From DATFYM01 sp035315065 (lineage in GTDB: Bacteria > Acidobacteriota > Terriglobia > UBA7540), in contig DATFYM010000101.1 of NCBI GenBank assembly GCA_035315065.1, forward strand, positions 1 to 44,700: a stretch of DNA of 44,700 nucleotides, read 5' to 3'. The translations under genes and the position numbers were made by a program. Below the pieces are notes generated by a model that saw nothing but the letters and a program-made list of their open reading frames with translations, ran no database searches and was not told the origin of the DNA. This document shows, piece by piece, positions 6,667-15,293 of the stretch. The number at the start of each line of letters is the position of its first letter. Position 1 is the first letter of the stretch.

Positions 6667-8973
6667 ATGGCGAGATTCAGACGCCGGAAAGGACTTTGTT
6701 CGATGAGATCAGCATTGATGACCGCCCGAACACTCTTCCTCGCGTCTCTCTTTGCGGGTTTTGTGCCAGTGACGGAGAGGTCTCAACCCGCCGGCGAGCC
6801 TTGGCGAGATCAGGGCGTCATTTGTCTTGACCGGTCGCCGTACGCCAAGCTGCACACCATTCCCGTGCATGCCGTGACCATCGGGGACGGATTCTGGGCG
6901 CAGCGGAGGCGTGTGGCGCTGGAGAAGAGCATTCCCGCTGCCCAGCAACTGCTCGAGGCGAACGGGTACGTGGACAACTTCCGGCGAATCTCCCAAGGAA
7001 AGGACGTGCCCCGCCAAGGTCGGCTCTCCACCGACGCCGACATTTACAAATGGATTGAAGCGGTCAGCTTCTTCCTTCAGTCCGAGGACCAGCCCGGAGT
7101 TCGTGCGCAAACCAACCCTCACGTCAGCTTGATTCCCGCCGTGCTGCATTTGGGCGAGGCGGACGGGTACGTGGACAACTTCCGGCTCGTCTCTCAAACG
7201 AAGGATGTGCCCCGCAGAGGTCCGGTCTTCACCGACAGCGACCTTTATAAGTGGATTGAAGCGGTAGGCTTTTTCCTCCAGTCGGGGGACCAGCCCGCGC
7301 TACGTGCGCAAGCCGACGCCTATATCGACTTGATTCGATCCGTCCAGGAACCGAGCGGCTATCTCAACACCTACTGGGTGGGCGATCGCGCCAAGGACCG
7401 GCTGCTTCCCGACACCATGGACACCGGCCACGAACTCTACTGCCTCGGCCATATGCTCCAGGCTGCTATCGCTTACTATCGAGCCACCGGCGACGAGAGG
7501 CTCCTTGATGCCGGGAAGCGATACGTGGAGTTCCTGCTCCGAGACTACGGTCCGGACAAGAAGCCGTTGCTGGCGGGTCATCCGGAAATTGAGATGTCGC
7601 TCATCGAGCTTTATCGAACCACAGGCGACCGCCGCTATCTCGATCTGGCAGGCTACATCCTGCACGGCGACCCGCGCATCGTGCGCCGGCCGGACCGGGT
7701 GGTATACACGTTCAGCGGCATTCCTTTTACCCAACGAACCAAACTGCAGGGCCACGCCGTCCGCGCTATGTACGCCTCTTGCGGGGCCACGGATTACTAC
7801 CTCGAAACCGGCGATCAGCAATACTGGCAGACCCTGGAGAATCTCTGGCAGGACATGGTCGACTCCAAGATGTACGTCACGGGCGGTCTGGGTGCGCGTT
7901 GGGAAAATGAGTCCTTCGGCGATGCCTATGAACTCCCCAACGCCCGCGCTTACGCCGAGACCTGTGCGGCGATCGGAAGCCTGATGTGGAACTGGCGCAT
8001 GCTGGCTGCCTCCGGCGACGCCCGCTACACCGACGTTCTGGAGCGGCAGCTTTACAATGCCATTAACGTGGGGATGTCGCTGAACGGGACCTTATATTGC
8101 TACTACAACCCGATGGAGTTCTCGGGCCACGCGGACCCCAATCGGCACAGCCGCGACGGCAGCGTGCGCAACCCCTGGTACGACGTTTTCTGCTGCCCTC
8201 CCAACATCGAGCGCACGCTCGGCGCGCTGCCCGGGTACTTCTACAGCACCAGTAAGGACGGGCTCTACGTCCACCTTTACGGCAACTCGTCGCTCGATTG
8301 GCACCTGGAAGACGGCACCCCATTGAAGGTGGAGCAGAAGTCCAATTACCCGTGGGACGGGAATATCGACCTGGTGGTGTCGCCCGCCAAGCCCTCCGAC
8401 TTCACCCTCTACGTGAGGGTTCCGGGCTGGAGCTCCAGCGTCAGGCTGAGCGTAAACGGAGAAGCCTTCTACGGAACCGTTCCCGCGCCTGATGTTTGGA
8501 AGGGGAGCCTCAGGCCCGCCTCCTATTTGCCCGTGCGGCGCACCTGGAGCGCGGGCGATCGCGTGCGGCTGGAATTGGACATGACGCCGCACCTGATCAC
8601 TTCCAACCCCAGGGTGGTGGAGAATGTCGGCAAGGTCGCCGTGCAACGAGGACCGCTCGTCTACACTCTGGAGCAGACCGACCAGGCCGACGGCGTCTCG
8701 GTGTTTGACGTGGCACTATTCGGCGGCGGCGATCCGGCGAAGGACTTCAGGGTTGAGTCTCGTCCGGACCTGTTGGGTGGAGTTACGGTGCTGCGACATC
8801 CGGGCGTGGTGTTTGACTCGGCGGCCGGCAGCCAGCCCCTTTATGCTCCACTCCGCAGTGAGAATGGAAAGCCCGGCAGAGTTGTGGACCTGACCTTTAT
8901 TCCCTACTACGCATGGGCGAATCGACAACCGAGCGCGATGCGGGTATGGCTAGCCTACAGCCCCTCACCTTAG
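6667..8973 (+). CDS. Secreted GH127 beta-L-arabinofuranosidase
   Basis: Glycoside hydrolase of family GH127 (HypBA1 type), removing beta-L-arabinofuranose from plant cell-wall glycans. The Zn-binding and nucleophile landmarks are present: WENESFGDAYELPNARAYAETC (Glu and Cys ligands) and Cys509-Cys510 in DVFCCPPNIERTLG. The catalytic (alpha/alpha)6 barrel comes first; beta-sandwich domains follow (LYVRVPGWSSSVRLSVNGE, VAVQRGPLVYTLEQ). The N-terminus has a basic stretch and a hydrophobic segment (ARTLFLASLFAGFVPV), a likely signal peptide. The ATG at 6667 has GGAG 8 bases upstream; ATG 6703 (MRSALMTAR) with AAAGGA is an equally good start. Residues 99-232 contain a tandem duplication (see the repeat). 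An in-frame ATG at 6493 lacks support. Confidence 0.9.
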   Translation: MARFRRRKGLCSMRSALMTARTLFLASLFAGFVPVTERSQPAGEPWRDQGVICLDRSPYAKLHTIPVHAVTIGDGFWAQRRRVALEKSIPAAQQLLEANGYVDNFRRISQGKDVPRQGRLSTDADIYKWIEAVSFFLQSEDQPGVRAQTNPHVSLIPAVLHLGEADGYVDNFRLVSQTKDVPRRGPVFTDSDLYKWIEAVGFFLQSGDQPALRAQADAYIDLIRSVQEPSGYLNTYWVGDRAKDRLLPDTMDTGHELYCLGHMLQAAIAYYRATGDERLLDAGKRYVEFLLRDYGPDKKPLLAGHPEIEMSLIELYRTTGDRRYLDLAGYILHGDPRIVRRPDRVVYTFSGIPFTQRTKLQGHAVRAMYASCGATDYYLETGDQQYWQTLENLWQDMVDSKMYVTGGLGARWENESFGDAYELPNARAYAETCAAIGSLMWNWRMLAASGDARYTDVLERQLYNAINVGMSLNGTLYCYYNPMEFSGHADPNRHSRDGSVRNPWYDVFCCPPNIERTLGALPGYFYSTSKDGLYVHLYGNSSLDWHLEDGTPLKVEQKSNYPWDGNIDLVVSPAKPSDFTLYVRVPGWSSSVRLSVNGEAFYGTVPAPDVWKGSLRPASYLPVRRTWSAGDRVRLELDMTPHLITSNPRVVENVGKVAVQRGPLVYTLEQTDQADGVSVFDVALFGGGDPAKDFRVESRPDLLGGVTVLRHPGVVFDSAAGSQPLYAPLRSENGKPGRVVDLTFIPYYAWANRQPSAMRVWLAYSPSP
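6961..7362 (+). repeat. In-frame 201-bp tandem duplication inside the GH127 gene
   Basis: Copy 1 (6961-7161) and copy 2 (7162-7362) each encode GYVDNFR, KDVPR, YKWIEAV and FFLQS in order; about 39 of 67 residues agree by my count. Copy 2 runs straight into the usual family continuation (SGYLNTY), so copy 1 is the extra one. The period is exactly 67 codons and the frame is kept. Confidence 0.85.
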
Positions 8974-8979
8974 AGAACA

Positions 8980-9030
8980 GCAAATAGGAAACAGGGAACA
9001 GGGGATAGGGAATAGGGAATAGGGAATGGG
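8980..9030. repeat. Degenerate heptamer tandem repeat (GGGAATA type)
   Basis: About seven 7-bp units: GGAAACA, GGGAACA, GGGGATA, GGGAATA, GGGAATA, GGGAATG. It begins a few bases after the GH127 stop codon. One of at least ten such loci in the window. Confidence 0.8.
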
Positions 9031-9067
9031 GGTGAAGAGCAGCGCCCTGCGCGAACGACCCTGTGAG

Positions 9068-9103
9068 AAAAAAAGCGGCAGACCTGAAGATCAGGCCTGC
9101 CGC
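9068..9103 (-). terminator. Rho-independent terminator downstream of subtilase A
   Basis: On the minus strand GCGGCAGGCCTGA, loop TCT, TCAGGTCTGCCGC (one mismatch), followed by seven T. It ends transcripts of the subtilase A gene. The same hairpin without the T run follows the sensor kinase at 11034-11060. Confidence 0.9.
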
Positions 9104-9122
9104 CGTAACGGTTCGTGTTGGG

Positions 9123-9149
9123 TTAATTCCCGGCCACCCGACTCAATCG
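9123..9149 (-). pseudogene. Last codons of a deleted second hybrid kinase
   Basis: Reads RLSRVAGN-stop, exactly the last eight residues and stop of the hybrid kinase that ends at 11082. The match extends without a gap from 9075-9149 to 11034-11108, including the hairpin. It directly follows the subtilase A 3' flank, so the body of a second kinase copy was probably deleted. Confidence 0.75.
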
Positions 9150-9179
9150 CTGCTGTGTCCCCACGCGGGAAATGGCATT

Positions 9180-10955
9180 TTACTTCTCGCCATTCACAAG
9201 GATTGCCTGGGTCCATACGGACTGCTGATTCCAGACACTCTGCTGATCCCAGACGGACTGCTGGTTCCAGACGGACTGCTGGTTCCAGACCGACTGCTGA
9301 TTCCAGACCGACTGCTGATTCCAGACCGACTGCTGATTCCAGACACCCTGCTGATTCCAGACCGACTGCTGATTCCCTACCGATTGCTGATTCCAGACCG
9401 ACTGCTGATTCCAGACCGACTGGCTGCCCCAGATCGAGGAAGGAAAGGGAGTGAAGGTTGGCGCACCAGTGGCGGGATCCAGGGAAACAGCGGGCGACAT
9501 AGCCGTGCCGCTGGGGAGGGCGGCAGTGTTGGCGAGGGCGGCGGCAATGTCCAGGTAACCGGCACCGACCGTGAAGGGGTCGTAGGAATCCGTGTAGGTG
9601 ATCCCCGTGGTGGGATCGGTGACGCTGCTGCTGGTAGGAAAGCTCTTGTAGGCTGTCGCCATCAGCAACGCCTTCACCTGATCGGGCGTGATCTGCGGGT
9701 TCTGCTCGATGACGAGAGCCGCTGCCCCGCTCACCACCGGCGCAGCCATGCTCGTGCCACTCAACGTCAGGTACTGAGTTGAGGGCGCCGAACCCCCGTT
9801 TTGCTCATAATACGAGAGAGGTACCAGGTCCGCGGGATGGCTTGACGCCAATGTGGGTGAGACGGGCGAAAGCAGGGAAACAACCATGTTCCCAGGCGCT
9901 ACGATGTCCGGTTTCACCACCAGATCGATCACGGTGGGTCCCTTCGCGCTGTAACTGGCCATGATGTCGTCGGAGCGATCCGGGGTTTCCTTCGTGTTCA
10001 TGGCTCCCACTGTGATGACGTAGGGGTCGTTTGCTGGGGTGGTGATCGTACCATATCCATAGGTGCCAAATGTGTTATCCCTCCCGTCGTTCCCGGCCGA
10101 GACGACGACCACGATCCCGGCTTGCCAAGCCTGTTCGACAGCCTGGCAGAGGGGATCGGTTGTGTAGCTTTCAGCGACCGGCCCGCCCAGGGAGAGGTTG
10201 ATCACTCGAATGTTGTAAACATTCTTGAGGGCGATCGCTCGTTCGATGGCGGCGATAACCGCGCTGTACGTCCCTTGCCCGTTCTGGTCGAGCACCCTCA
10301 GGTTAATCAGATTCGCGTTGGGAGCGATGCCCTGTAACGTTCGAAAGCAACCCGCGCACGTAGAGCTCGCTGCGTTGCCGGCGAGAATACCCGCGACATG
10401 CTCTCCGTGGCCGTACTGATCGCCCGTCGTTCCGAGGCCGGTGAAGTCTTGGCTGTAGACGACCCGAGAAGCACCGGAGCTATTATTGAGGTCCGGGTGG
10501 TTGGAGATGCCGCTGTCGATTACGGCTACTCCGATTCCGGTACCAGTCAGGCTGGACTGCCAAGCTACGGCTGCATTCACGGCTGCTGTCGTGTTGTCCA
10601 GCATGATGGCCACGGGACGGTCGGGCGAGATGTGGACCACCTGGGGATCGTTCGCCAGGTCTGCCAAGGCACTGGCCGGTAGGGTGTAGGCGCCGCCTTT
10701 CAGCAGTCCCAGCGTGGCGTAGCTTTTTCCGCCGGCCTTCATAACCTTTTGGTTACCTGCATTGCCGGCGTTCTTGAAGGTGACAATGACGTGAACGTTG
10801 GAGCTGGCGGACACTCCGTTGAGGTCGGGGGCAATCTTCGGGCTGACGCTCGTAGACAGCGTGGAGGGCGAGGCAGAGGTTTGGCCAAAGGCCATTCCCA
10901 CCGAGAAGATCAAAAAGATTCCAACTCCGATCGTGCGCTTCAGTCTTGCTAGCAT
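9180..10955 (-). CDS. Secreted subtilisin-like protease A with (WNQQSV)n tail
   Basis: S8-family serine endopeptidase, 591 aa. The ATG at 10955 is preceded by AAGGAG with 7-bp spacing and opens a signal peptide (MLARLKRTIGVGIFLIFSVG, cleavage near AFGQ). An I9-like propeptide (VIVTFKN) is followed by the catalytic domain with Asp (AVIDSGISNHPDL), His (GHGEHVAGILAG), the oxyanion-hole region (VVVVSAGNDGRDN) and Ser (SGTSMAAPVVSG). The C-terminus after residue ~505 is 77 residues of near-perfect WNQQSV hexapeptides. It is a paralogue of the gene at 15294-17099, with homologous leader and 3' flank. It is probably exported; the tail may anchor or assemble the protein, which is inference. Confidence 0.93.
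   Translation of the reverse strand: MLARLKRTIGVGIFLIFSVGMAFGQTSASPSTLSTSVSPKIAPDLNGVSASSNVHVIVTFKNAGNAGNQKVMKAGGKSYATLGLLKGGAYTLPASALADLANDPQVVHISPDRPVAIMLDNTTAAVNAAVAWQSSLTGTGIGVAVIDSGISNHPDLNNSSGASRVVYSQDFTGLGTTGDQYGHGEHVAGILAGNAASSTCAGCFRTLQGIAPNANLINLRVLDQNGQGTYSAVIAAIERAIALKNVYNIRVINLSLGGPVAESYTTDPLCQAVEQAWQAGIVVVVSAGNDGRDNTFGTYGYGTITTPANDPYVITVGAMNTKETPDRSDDIMASYSAKGPTVIDLVVKPDIVAPGNMVVSLLSPVSPTLASSHPADLVPLSYYEQNGGSAPSTQYLTLSGTSMAAPVVSGAAALVIEQNPQITPDQVKALLMATAYKSFPTSSSVTDPTTGITYTDSYDPFTVGAGYLDIAAALANTAALPSGTAMSPAVSLDPATGAPTFTPFPSSIWGSQSVWNQQSVWNQQSVGNQQSVWNQQGVWNQQSVWNQQSVWNQQSVWNQQSVWNQQSVWDQQSVWNQQSVWTQAILVNGEK
9207..9437 (-). repeat. 18-bp tandem repeat coding for WNQQSV hexapeptides (A)
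   Basis: About thirteen 18-bp units with occasional substitutions (GNQQ, WDQQ, GVWNQQ), flanked by SIWGSQ at the start and SVWTQ at the end of the protein repeat. Not CRISPR: there are no spacers and the frame is open throughout. Confidence 0.95.
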
Positions 10956-11033
10956 TTCAAGTCTCCTTTTTGAAAAAGCTAAGTGAGACAGCAACCGACG
11001 GCTCGTGTTTCGTTTGCTGGGCATGCATGGGAT
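10956..11033 (-). promoter_or_regulatory. Duplicated 5' leader of subtilase A
   Basis: Nearly the same as 17100-17179 upstream of subtilase B: both contain ATGCATGCC, AGCAAACGAAACACGAGCC, GTCGGTTGCT and end AAAAAGGAGACTYGAAATG. Conservation outside the coding region suggests shared expression signals or simply recent duplication. I see no clear -35/-10 pair. Confidence 0.6.
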
Positions 11034-11060
11034 CGGCAGGCCTGAAGATCAGGCCTGCCG
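11034..11060 (-). terminator. Perfect GC-rich hairpin after the hybrid kinase
   Basis: CGGCAGGCCTGA, loop AGA, TCAGGCCTGCCG, 12-bp perfect stem 21 bp past the kinase stop. No T run follows, so it may be a weak terminator, an mRNA 3'-end protector or a partial barrier before subtilase A. Confidence 0.55.
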
Positions 11061-11081
11061 CCATTAATGGTTGGTGTTGTG

Positions 11082-14000
11082 TTAATTCCCGGCGACCCGG
11101 CTCAATCGGAGCTGCTCGGACTTCACGGCAGCCAGTTGAGTCATCGTCTGGAAAAGTTCGGTGGCGTGAATGGGCTTGGAGAGGTACCCGTCCATTCCCG
11201 CGTCAAGACACCTTTCACGATCGCCGCTCATGGCATGCGCCGTCATGGCGATAATGGGGAGGTGCTTGCCGATAGTTCTCTCCTTCTCGCGAATCGCCGC
11301 CGTCGCCTCGAGTCCATCCATTTCCGGCATCTGGATGTCCATCAGCGCCACGTCAAATTCGCCGCTTTCGAGCGCCGCCAGCACTTCGCGGCCGTTCCCG
11401 GCCAAAGAGACGTCGTGGCCGCATTTCTGGAGCAAGCGCATAGCCAGCCGCTGGTTCACCACGTTATCCTCGGCCAGCAAGACCCGCAAGGGTGACTGGG
11501 TTGCTTGCAGGCTTTGGCGCGTGACCAGGGTGGGCCGATTGGTCTGGGGCTTCGCAGCCATCACCCGCATAATCGCTTCGCGTAACTGCGACTGGCGGAT
11601 GGGCTTGGTGAGGTAAGCCGCCACCCCAAACTTCTGGCAGCGGGCAATGTCGCCTCCCTGCGGGCCGGAGGTCAGCATCATCACCGTCGACGCCGCGAGG
11701 TCTGGATTGCTCCTCATGGCCTCGATCAGCTCGAAGCCGTTCATGCCGGGCATGTGGGCGTCGGTCAGCACCAGGGAGAAGGGCTGGCCTTCTTTCTTGG
11801 CCCGATCGAGCGCTTCCAGAGCTGCTTCGGCACTCTCCACTACCCAGGGGTTTATGCCAAAGCTCTCCAGCGTACCCTTCAGGATACGGCGGTTGGTCCA
11901 GTTGTCGTCCACCACCAACACTTGCATGCCTTGGAGAGGAACGTTGGCGGCCGGTTGTGGCGCAGCGACGTTCTTGGCGATAGGAAGATCGGCGGTAAAG
12001 TGGAATTTGCTGCCGCGATCCGGCTCGCTTTCCACCCAGATCCGTCCTCCCATCATCTGCACCAGCCGGGTGGAGATGGTCAGGCCCAGCCCTGTGCCAC
12101 CGAAACGACGAGTGGTTGAGCTATCCGCCTGGGAAAAGGCTTCGAAGATCAAGCCCTGCTTTTCCGCCGGGATTCCAATGCCGGTGTCGCTGACGACAAA
12201 GTGCAAGCGAGTCTTGTCCAGCTCTCGTGACTCCACTTCCACCGACATCCCGATCTCGCCGTGCTCGGTAAACTTGAGCGCGTTGCCGATGAGGTTCACC
12301 GCGATTTGGCGCAGACGGACCGGATCGCCTACCAGCATTTCCGGCACGTCCGGACGCACATCGCAGAGCAGTTCCAGGCCCTTTTGGTGCGCGCGCGGGG
12401 CGAACATGGCCATCGTACCTTCCAGGCACTCGCGGAGGTTGAAGTCGATGGGGCACATCTCCAGCTTCCCAGCTTCGATCTTGGAGAAGTCCAGAATGTC
12501 ATTGATGATCGAGAGCAGGGAGTCCGCCGACTCTTTGACCATGCCGAGGTACTCACTCTGTTCCGGGTTGAGCGGGGTGTCCAGAGTCAACTCGGTCATA
12601 CCGATGATGCCGTTCATCGGGGTGCGAATCTCGTGGCTCATATTCGCCAGGAATTCACTCTTGGCCCGGCTGGCGGCCTCGGCGGCTTCTTTGGCGCCTT
12701 CCAGGTCTTTTTCCACTTGTTTGCGCACGACGATCTCCTGCTTCAACTCCTGCGTGCGCTGGTCGACCCGCACCGAAAGCTCCTTCTCTTTCGCGGCCAT
12801 GGCCCGGGTACGCAATCGGTCGCCTGCCGCCAGCCCGCCAACTCCTAGGATCCCACAGAGACCGAAGAACCAGGCAGTCTGGTAAAAGCGCGGGGCCAGA
12901 GACAGATCGCATGCGGCGCCTTCCTCATTCCAAACACCGTCGCCATCAGCGGCCACAACATGAAAGCGATAATGTCCGGGCGGAACGTTAGTGTAGTACG
13001 CAACGCGACGGGTGCCGGCTTCTACCCAGTCTTTGTCAAATCCTTCCAGCTTGTACTTGAACATGATTCTTTCCGGCGAACGAAAACCGAGTGCGGTGTA
13101 ATGAAGGTCAAACCGGCGACTTTCAGGTGGGAGTTGGACTCCAGCGCGGGGATCCAAAAGTCGGCCTCCAAGCCCGACCTTCTCCACCAGCACCGGAAGG
13201 CGTACGTTACTCAGGCGGAGTTTCGGGTCAATGATGGAAACGCCTTTCGTGGTGGGGAAGCAGAGTCTCCCGTCCCTGGTCTTCCACCCTGCCGGCTGAT
13301 AACCGCCATTGCATTCCCGGCTCTTCATGCCATCCGACGTCCCGTAAGCGACTGAGCTGATTCTGGCGATCTTCCCGTCGGCAAAGTCATTGAGCTGCTG
13401 CTTGCTGACGCGAAAAACGCCCCGGTCCGAACTCATCCACAAGTTGCCGTTGTCATCCTCGAGAATTCGGAAGATGGCATCGTCAGGCAGACCCTGCCGC
13501 ATTCGGTAGGTGGTGAATTTCCCGTCCTTGAATCGATTGAGGCCACCATTGTTCGTGCCGATCCAGAGGCTCCCCTCCGCGTCCTGATAAGTCGACATCA
13601 CTACATCGCTGGAGAGACCCTGGTTGGTGGTGTAAGCGGTGAATTTTCCATCCTGAAAGCGATTGAGCCCACCGCCTCCAGTGCCAATCCACAGGCTGCC
13701 TTCGCGGTCGGCTTCGATCGACATAACGAATTCGTTCGACAAACCGTCCTTGCTGCCATACGTGGTGAACTTGCCATTCTGGAACCGGCTGAGTCCGCCG
13801 CGTCCCCCGATCCAGAGGTTACCACTGGGGTCCACGTAGGTTACCAGCACGATGTCACTGGGCAGCCCCTGGGCCATGGTGTAAGTGCTGAACTTTCCGT
13901 TCTTGAAGCGGTCAAGGCCCTTGCGAGTCCCAATCCAGAGATTGCCGTCGCCATCGCCGGCGATCGAGAAAACGAAGTCGTCGGAAAGGCCGTCCTTGGA

Positions 14001-15134
14001 CGTGTAGGTGGTAATCTTGCCGTCCTTAATCCGGTTCAGTCCGGCGCCGGCGGTACCGACCCAGAGGCTTCCGTCCTGGCCCTCATAAACTGGCAAGGCG
14101 AGGTCTTTGGAAAGACCTTCCTGCGACGAGAAGGTGGTGAACCTTCCGTCTTGGAGGCGGTTGAGGCCGCCGCTGCCGGTGCCTATCCACAGGCTGCCCT
14201 CGCGGTCCTCCAGGATGGACCATACTAAGTCGTTGGAAAGCCCTTGCTTGCTTGCATAGGACTCGAAACGGCCGCCCTTGAACCGGTCCAGCCCGCCACT
14301 CGTGCCGATCCACAGGCTGCCCTCACTGTCTTCATAGAGCGCGCACACTTCGTTGCTCGAAAGGCCGTCCTGCGTGGTGTAGGTCCGGAATCGGCTGCCA
14401 TCGAGCCAGCTCAGACCTCCGCCAATGGTAGCGACCCAGAGTCTTCCCTGCCGGTCCTCACGGACAGACTTCACGTACGCGTTCTTCAGCCCGTCTTTGG
14501 CGGTGTAGGTGGTGAAGACGCCATCCTTCAGCCGATTCAGCCCGGCATGGGTGCCGATCCAGAGGCTTCCCTGCCGGTCCTCGGTAATCGAGAAGACCGC
14601 ATCATTCGCCAGTCCTACCTTGGTAGTATAAACAGTGAACCGGCCATCCTTGAATCGATCGAGACCGCCGCCGTCCGTGCCGATCCAAAGATTGCCCCGA
14701 CGGTCCTCGTAAAGGGAAAGGACCGAGTCATTCGACAACCCGTTGGCGCTGGTGTAGCTGGTGAACTTCCCGTCTTGGAGGAAGGCCAAGCCGCCACCCT
14801 GGGTTCCAATCCAGAGACGCCCTTGGTGGTCCTCCACTAGCGCCTTGACGATGTTGCTCTTGATCTCCGGCGTGTTCCCTTCGTCGAAGACCGTAAAGCG
14901 CACCCCGTCGAAGCGAACCAGGCCCAGCTCCGTTCCGAGCCAGATGTAGCCGTCACGCGTCTGGACAGTGGACATAATCGTATTCTGCGGAAGTCCCTGC
15001 TCTGTCTGCCAGACCTCGTGGGCGTACTGCGTGATCGCCTTCGCCGGGTTGAGTCCAGCCTCGCTCCTGGCTGCTGGAAGTACCAGCGCGGTTACCAGAA
15101 GGGCCAGTCGTATATGTTTCCACTTCCCGTTCAT
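11082..15134 (-). CDS. Hybrid sensor histidine kinase with Reg_prop propellers and two receivers
   Basis: One-protein two-component sensor of 1350 aa. A signal/anchor (HIRLALLVTALVLPAARS) is followed by about fourteen Reg_prop blades (repeated GNLWIGT, GLSNDxV) forming large periplasmic propellers, a Y_Y_Y domain (FKYKLEGFDKDWVEAG), one membrane helix (WFFGLCGILGVGGLA), a coiled coil, HisKA with phospho-His834 (MSHEIRTPMNG), HATPase_c (GNALKFTEHG, GTGLGLTIS) and two receivers with Asp1125 (LVLTDAHMPGMNG) and Asp1266 (VALMDIQMPEMDG). The chosen ATG at 15134 has GGAG 8 bases upstream. The architecture matches BT4663-like hybrid regulators but lacks a fused AraC output domain. It lies between two paralogous secreted proteases, suggesting, without proof, control of or response to extracellular proteolysis. 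Confidence 0.95.
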   Translation of the reverse strand: MNGKWKHIRLALLVTALVLPAARSEAGLNPAKAITQYAHEVWQTEQGLPQNTIMSTVQTRDGYIWLGTELGLVRFDGVRFTVFDEGNTPEIKSNIVKALVEDHQGRLWIGTQGGGLAFLQDGKFTSYTSANGLSNDSVLSLYEDRRGNLWIGTDGGGLDRFKDGRFTVYTTKVGLANDAVFSITEDRQGSLWIGTHAGLNRLKDGVFTTYTAKDGLKNAYVKSVREDRQGRLWVATIGGGLSWLDGSRFRTYTTQDGLSSNEVCALYEDSEGSLWIGTSGGLDRFKGGRFESYASKQGLSNDLVWSILEDREGSLWIGTGSGGLNRLQDGRFTTFSSQEGLSKDLALPVYEGQDGSLWVGTAGAGLNRIKDGKITTYTSKDGLSDDFVFSIAGDGDGNLWIGTRKGLDRFKNGKFSTYTMAQGLPSDIVLVTYVDPSGNLWIGGRGGLSRFQNGKFTTYGSKDGLSNEFVMSIEADREGSLWIGTGGGGLNRFQDGKFTAYTTNQGLSSDVVMSTYQDAEGSLWIGTNNGGLNRFKDGKFTTYRMRQGLPDDAIFRILEDDNGNLWMSSDRGVFRVSKQQLNDFADGKIARISSVAYGTSDGMKSRECNGGYQPAGWKTRDGRLCFPTTKGVSIIDPKLRLSNVRLPVLVEKVGLGGRLLDPRAGVQLPPESRRFDLHYTALGFRSPERIMFKYKLEGFDKDWVEAGTRRVAYYTNVPPGHYRFHVVAADGDGVWNEEGAACDLSLAPRFYQTAWFFGLCGILGVGGLAAGDRLRTRAMAAKEKELSVRVDQRTQELKQEIVVRKQVEKDLEGAKEAAEAASRAKSEFLANMSHEIRTPMNGIIGMTELTLDTPLNPEQSEYLGMVKESADSLLSIINDILDFSKIEAGKLEMCPIDFNLRECLEGTMAMFAPRAHQKGLELLCDVRPDVPEMLVGDPVRLRQIAVNLIGNALKFTEHGEIGMSVEVESRELDKTRLHFVVSDTGIGIPAEKQGLIFEAFSQADSSTTRRFGGTGLGLTISTRLVQMMGGRIWVESEPDRGSKFHFTADLPIAKNVAAPQPAANVPLQGMQVLVVDDNWTNRRILKGTLESFGINPWVVESAEAALEALDRAKKEGQPFSLVLTDAHMPGMNGFELIEAMRSNPDLAASTVMMLTSGPQGGDIARCQKFGVAAYLTKPIRQSQLREAIMRVMAAKPQTNRPTLVTRQSLQATQSPLRVLLAEDNVVNQRLAMRLLQKCGHDVSLAGNGREVLAALESGEFDVALMDIQMPEMDGLEATAAIREKERTIGKHLPIIAMTAHAMSGDRERCLDAGMDGYLSKPIHATELFQTMTQLAAVKSEQLRLSRVAGN

Positions 15135-15293
15135 GTCATTCTCTCCTTTTAACTGCACTTGTCTCAAAGAATGGACCGTTGATCTTCACCGAGGCGCACG
15201 CGTGGTTTCTGCCTACGTACCACGGGCGCTTCGACGCCGGGGATAACCGATCTTGCTAACCAACGATGGTTACCCCACGCGGGAAATGGCATC

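Noticed and set aside
9207..9437. CRISPR-like array in regular 18-bp repeats
   Set aside because: No spacers, constant open frame, and the repeat encodes WNQQSV in a protease; same for 15330-15596.
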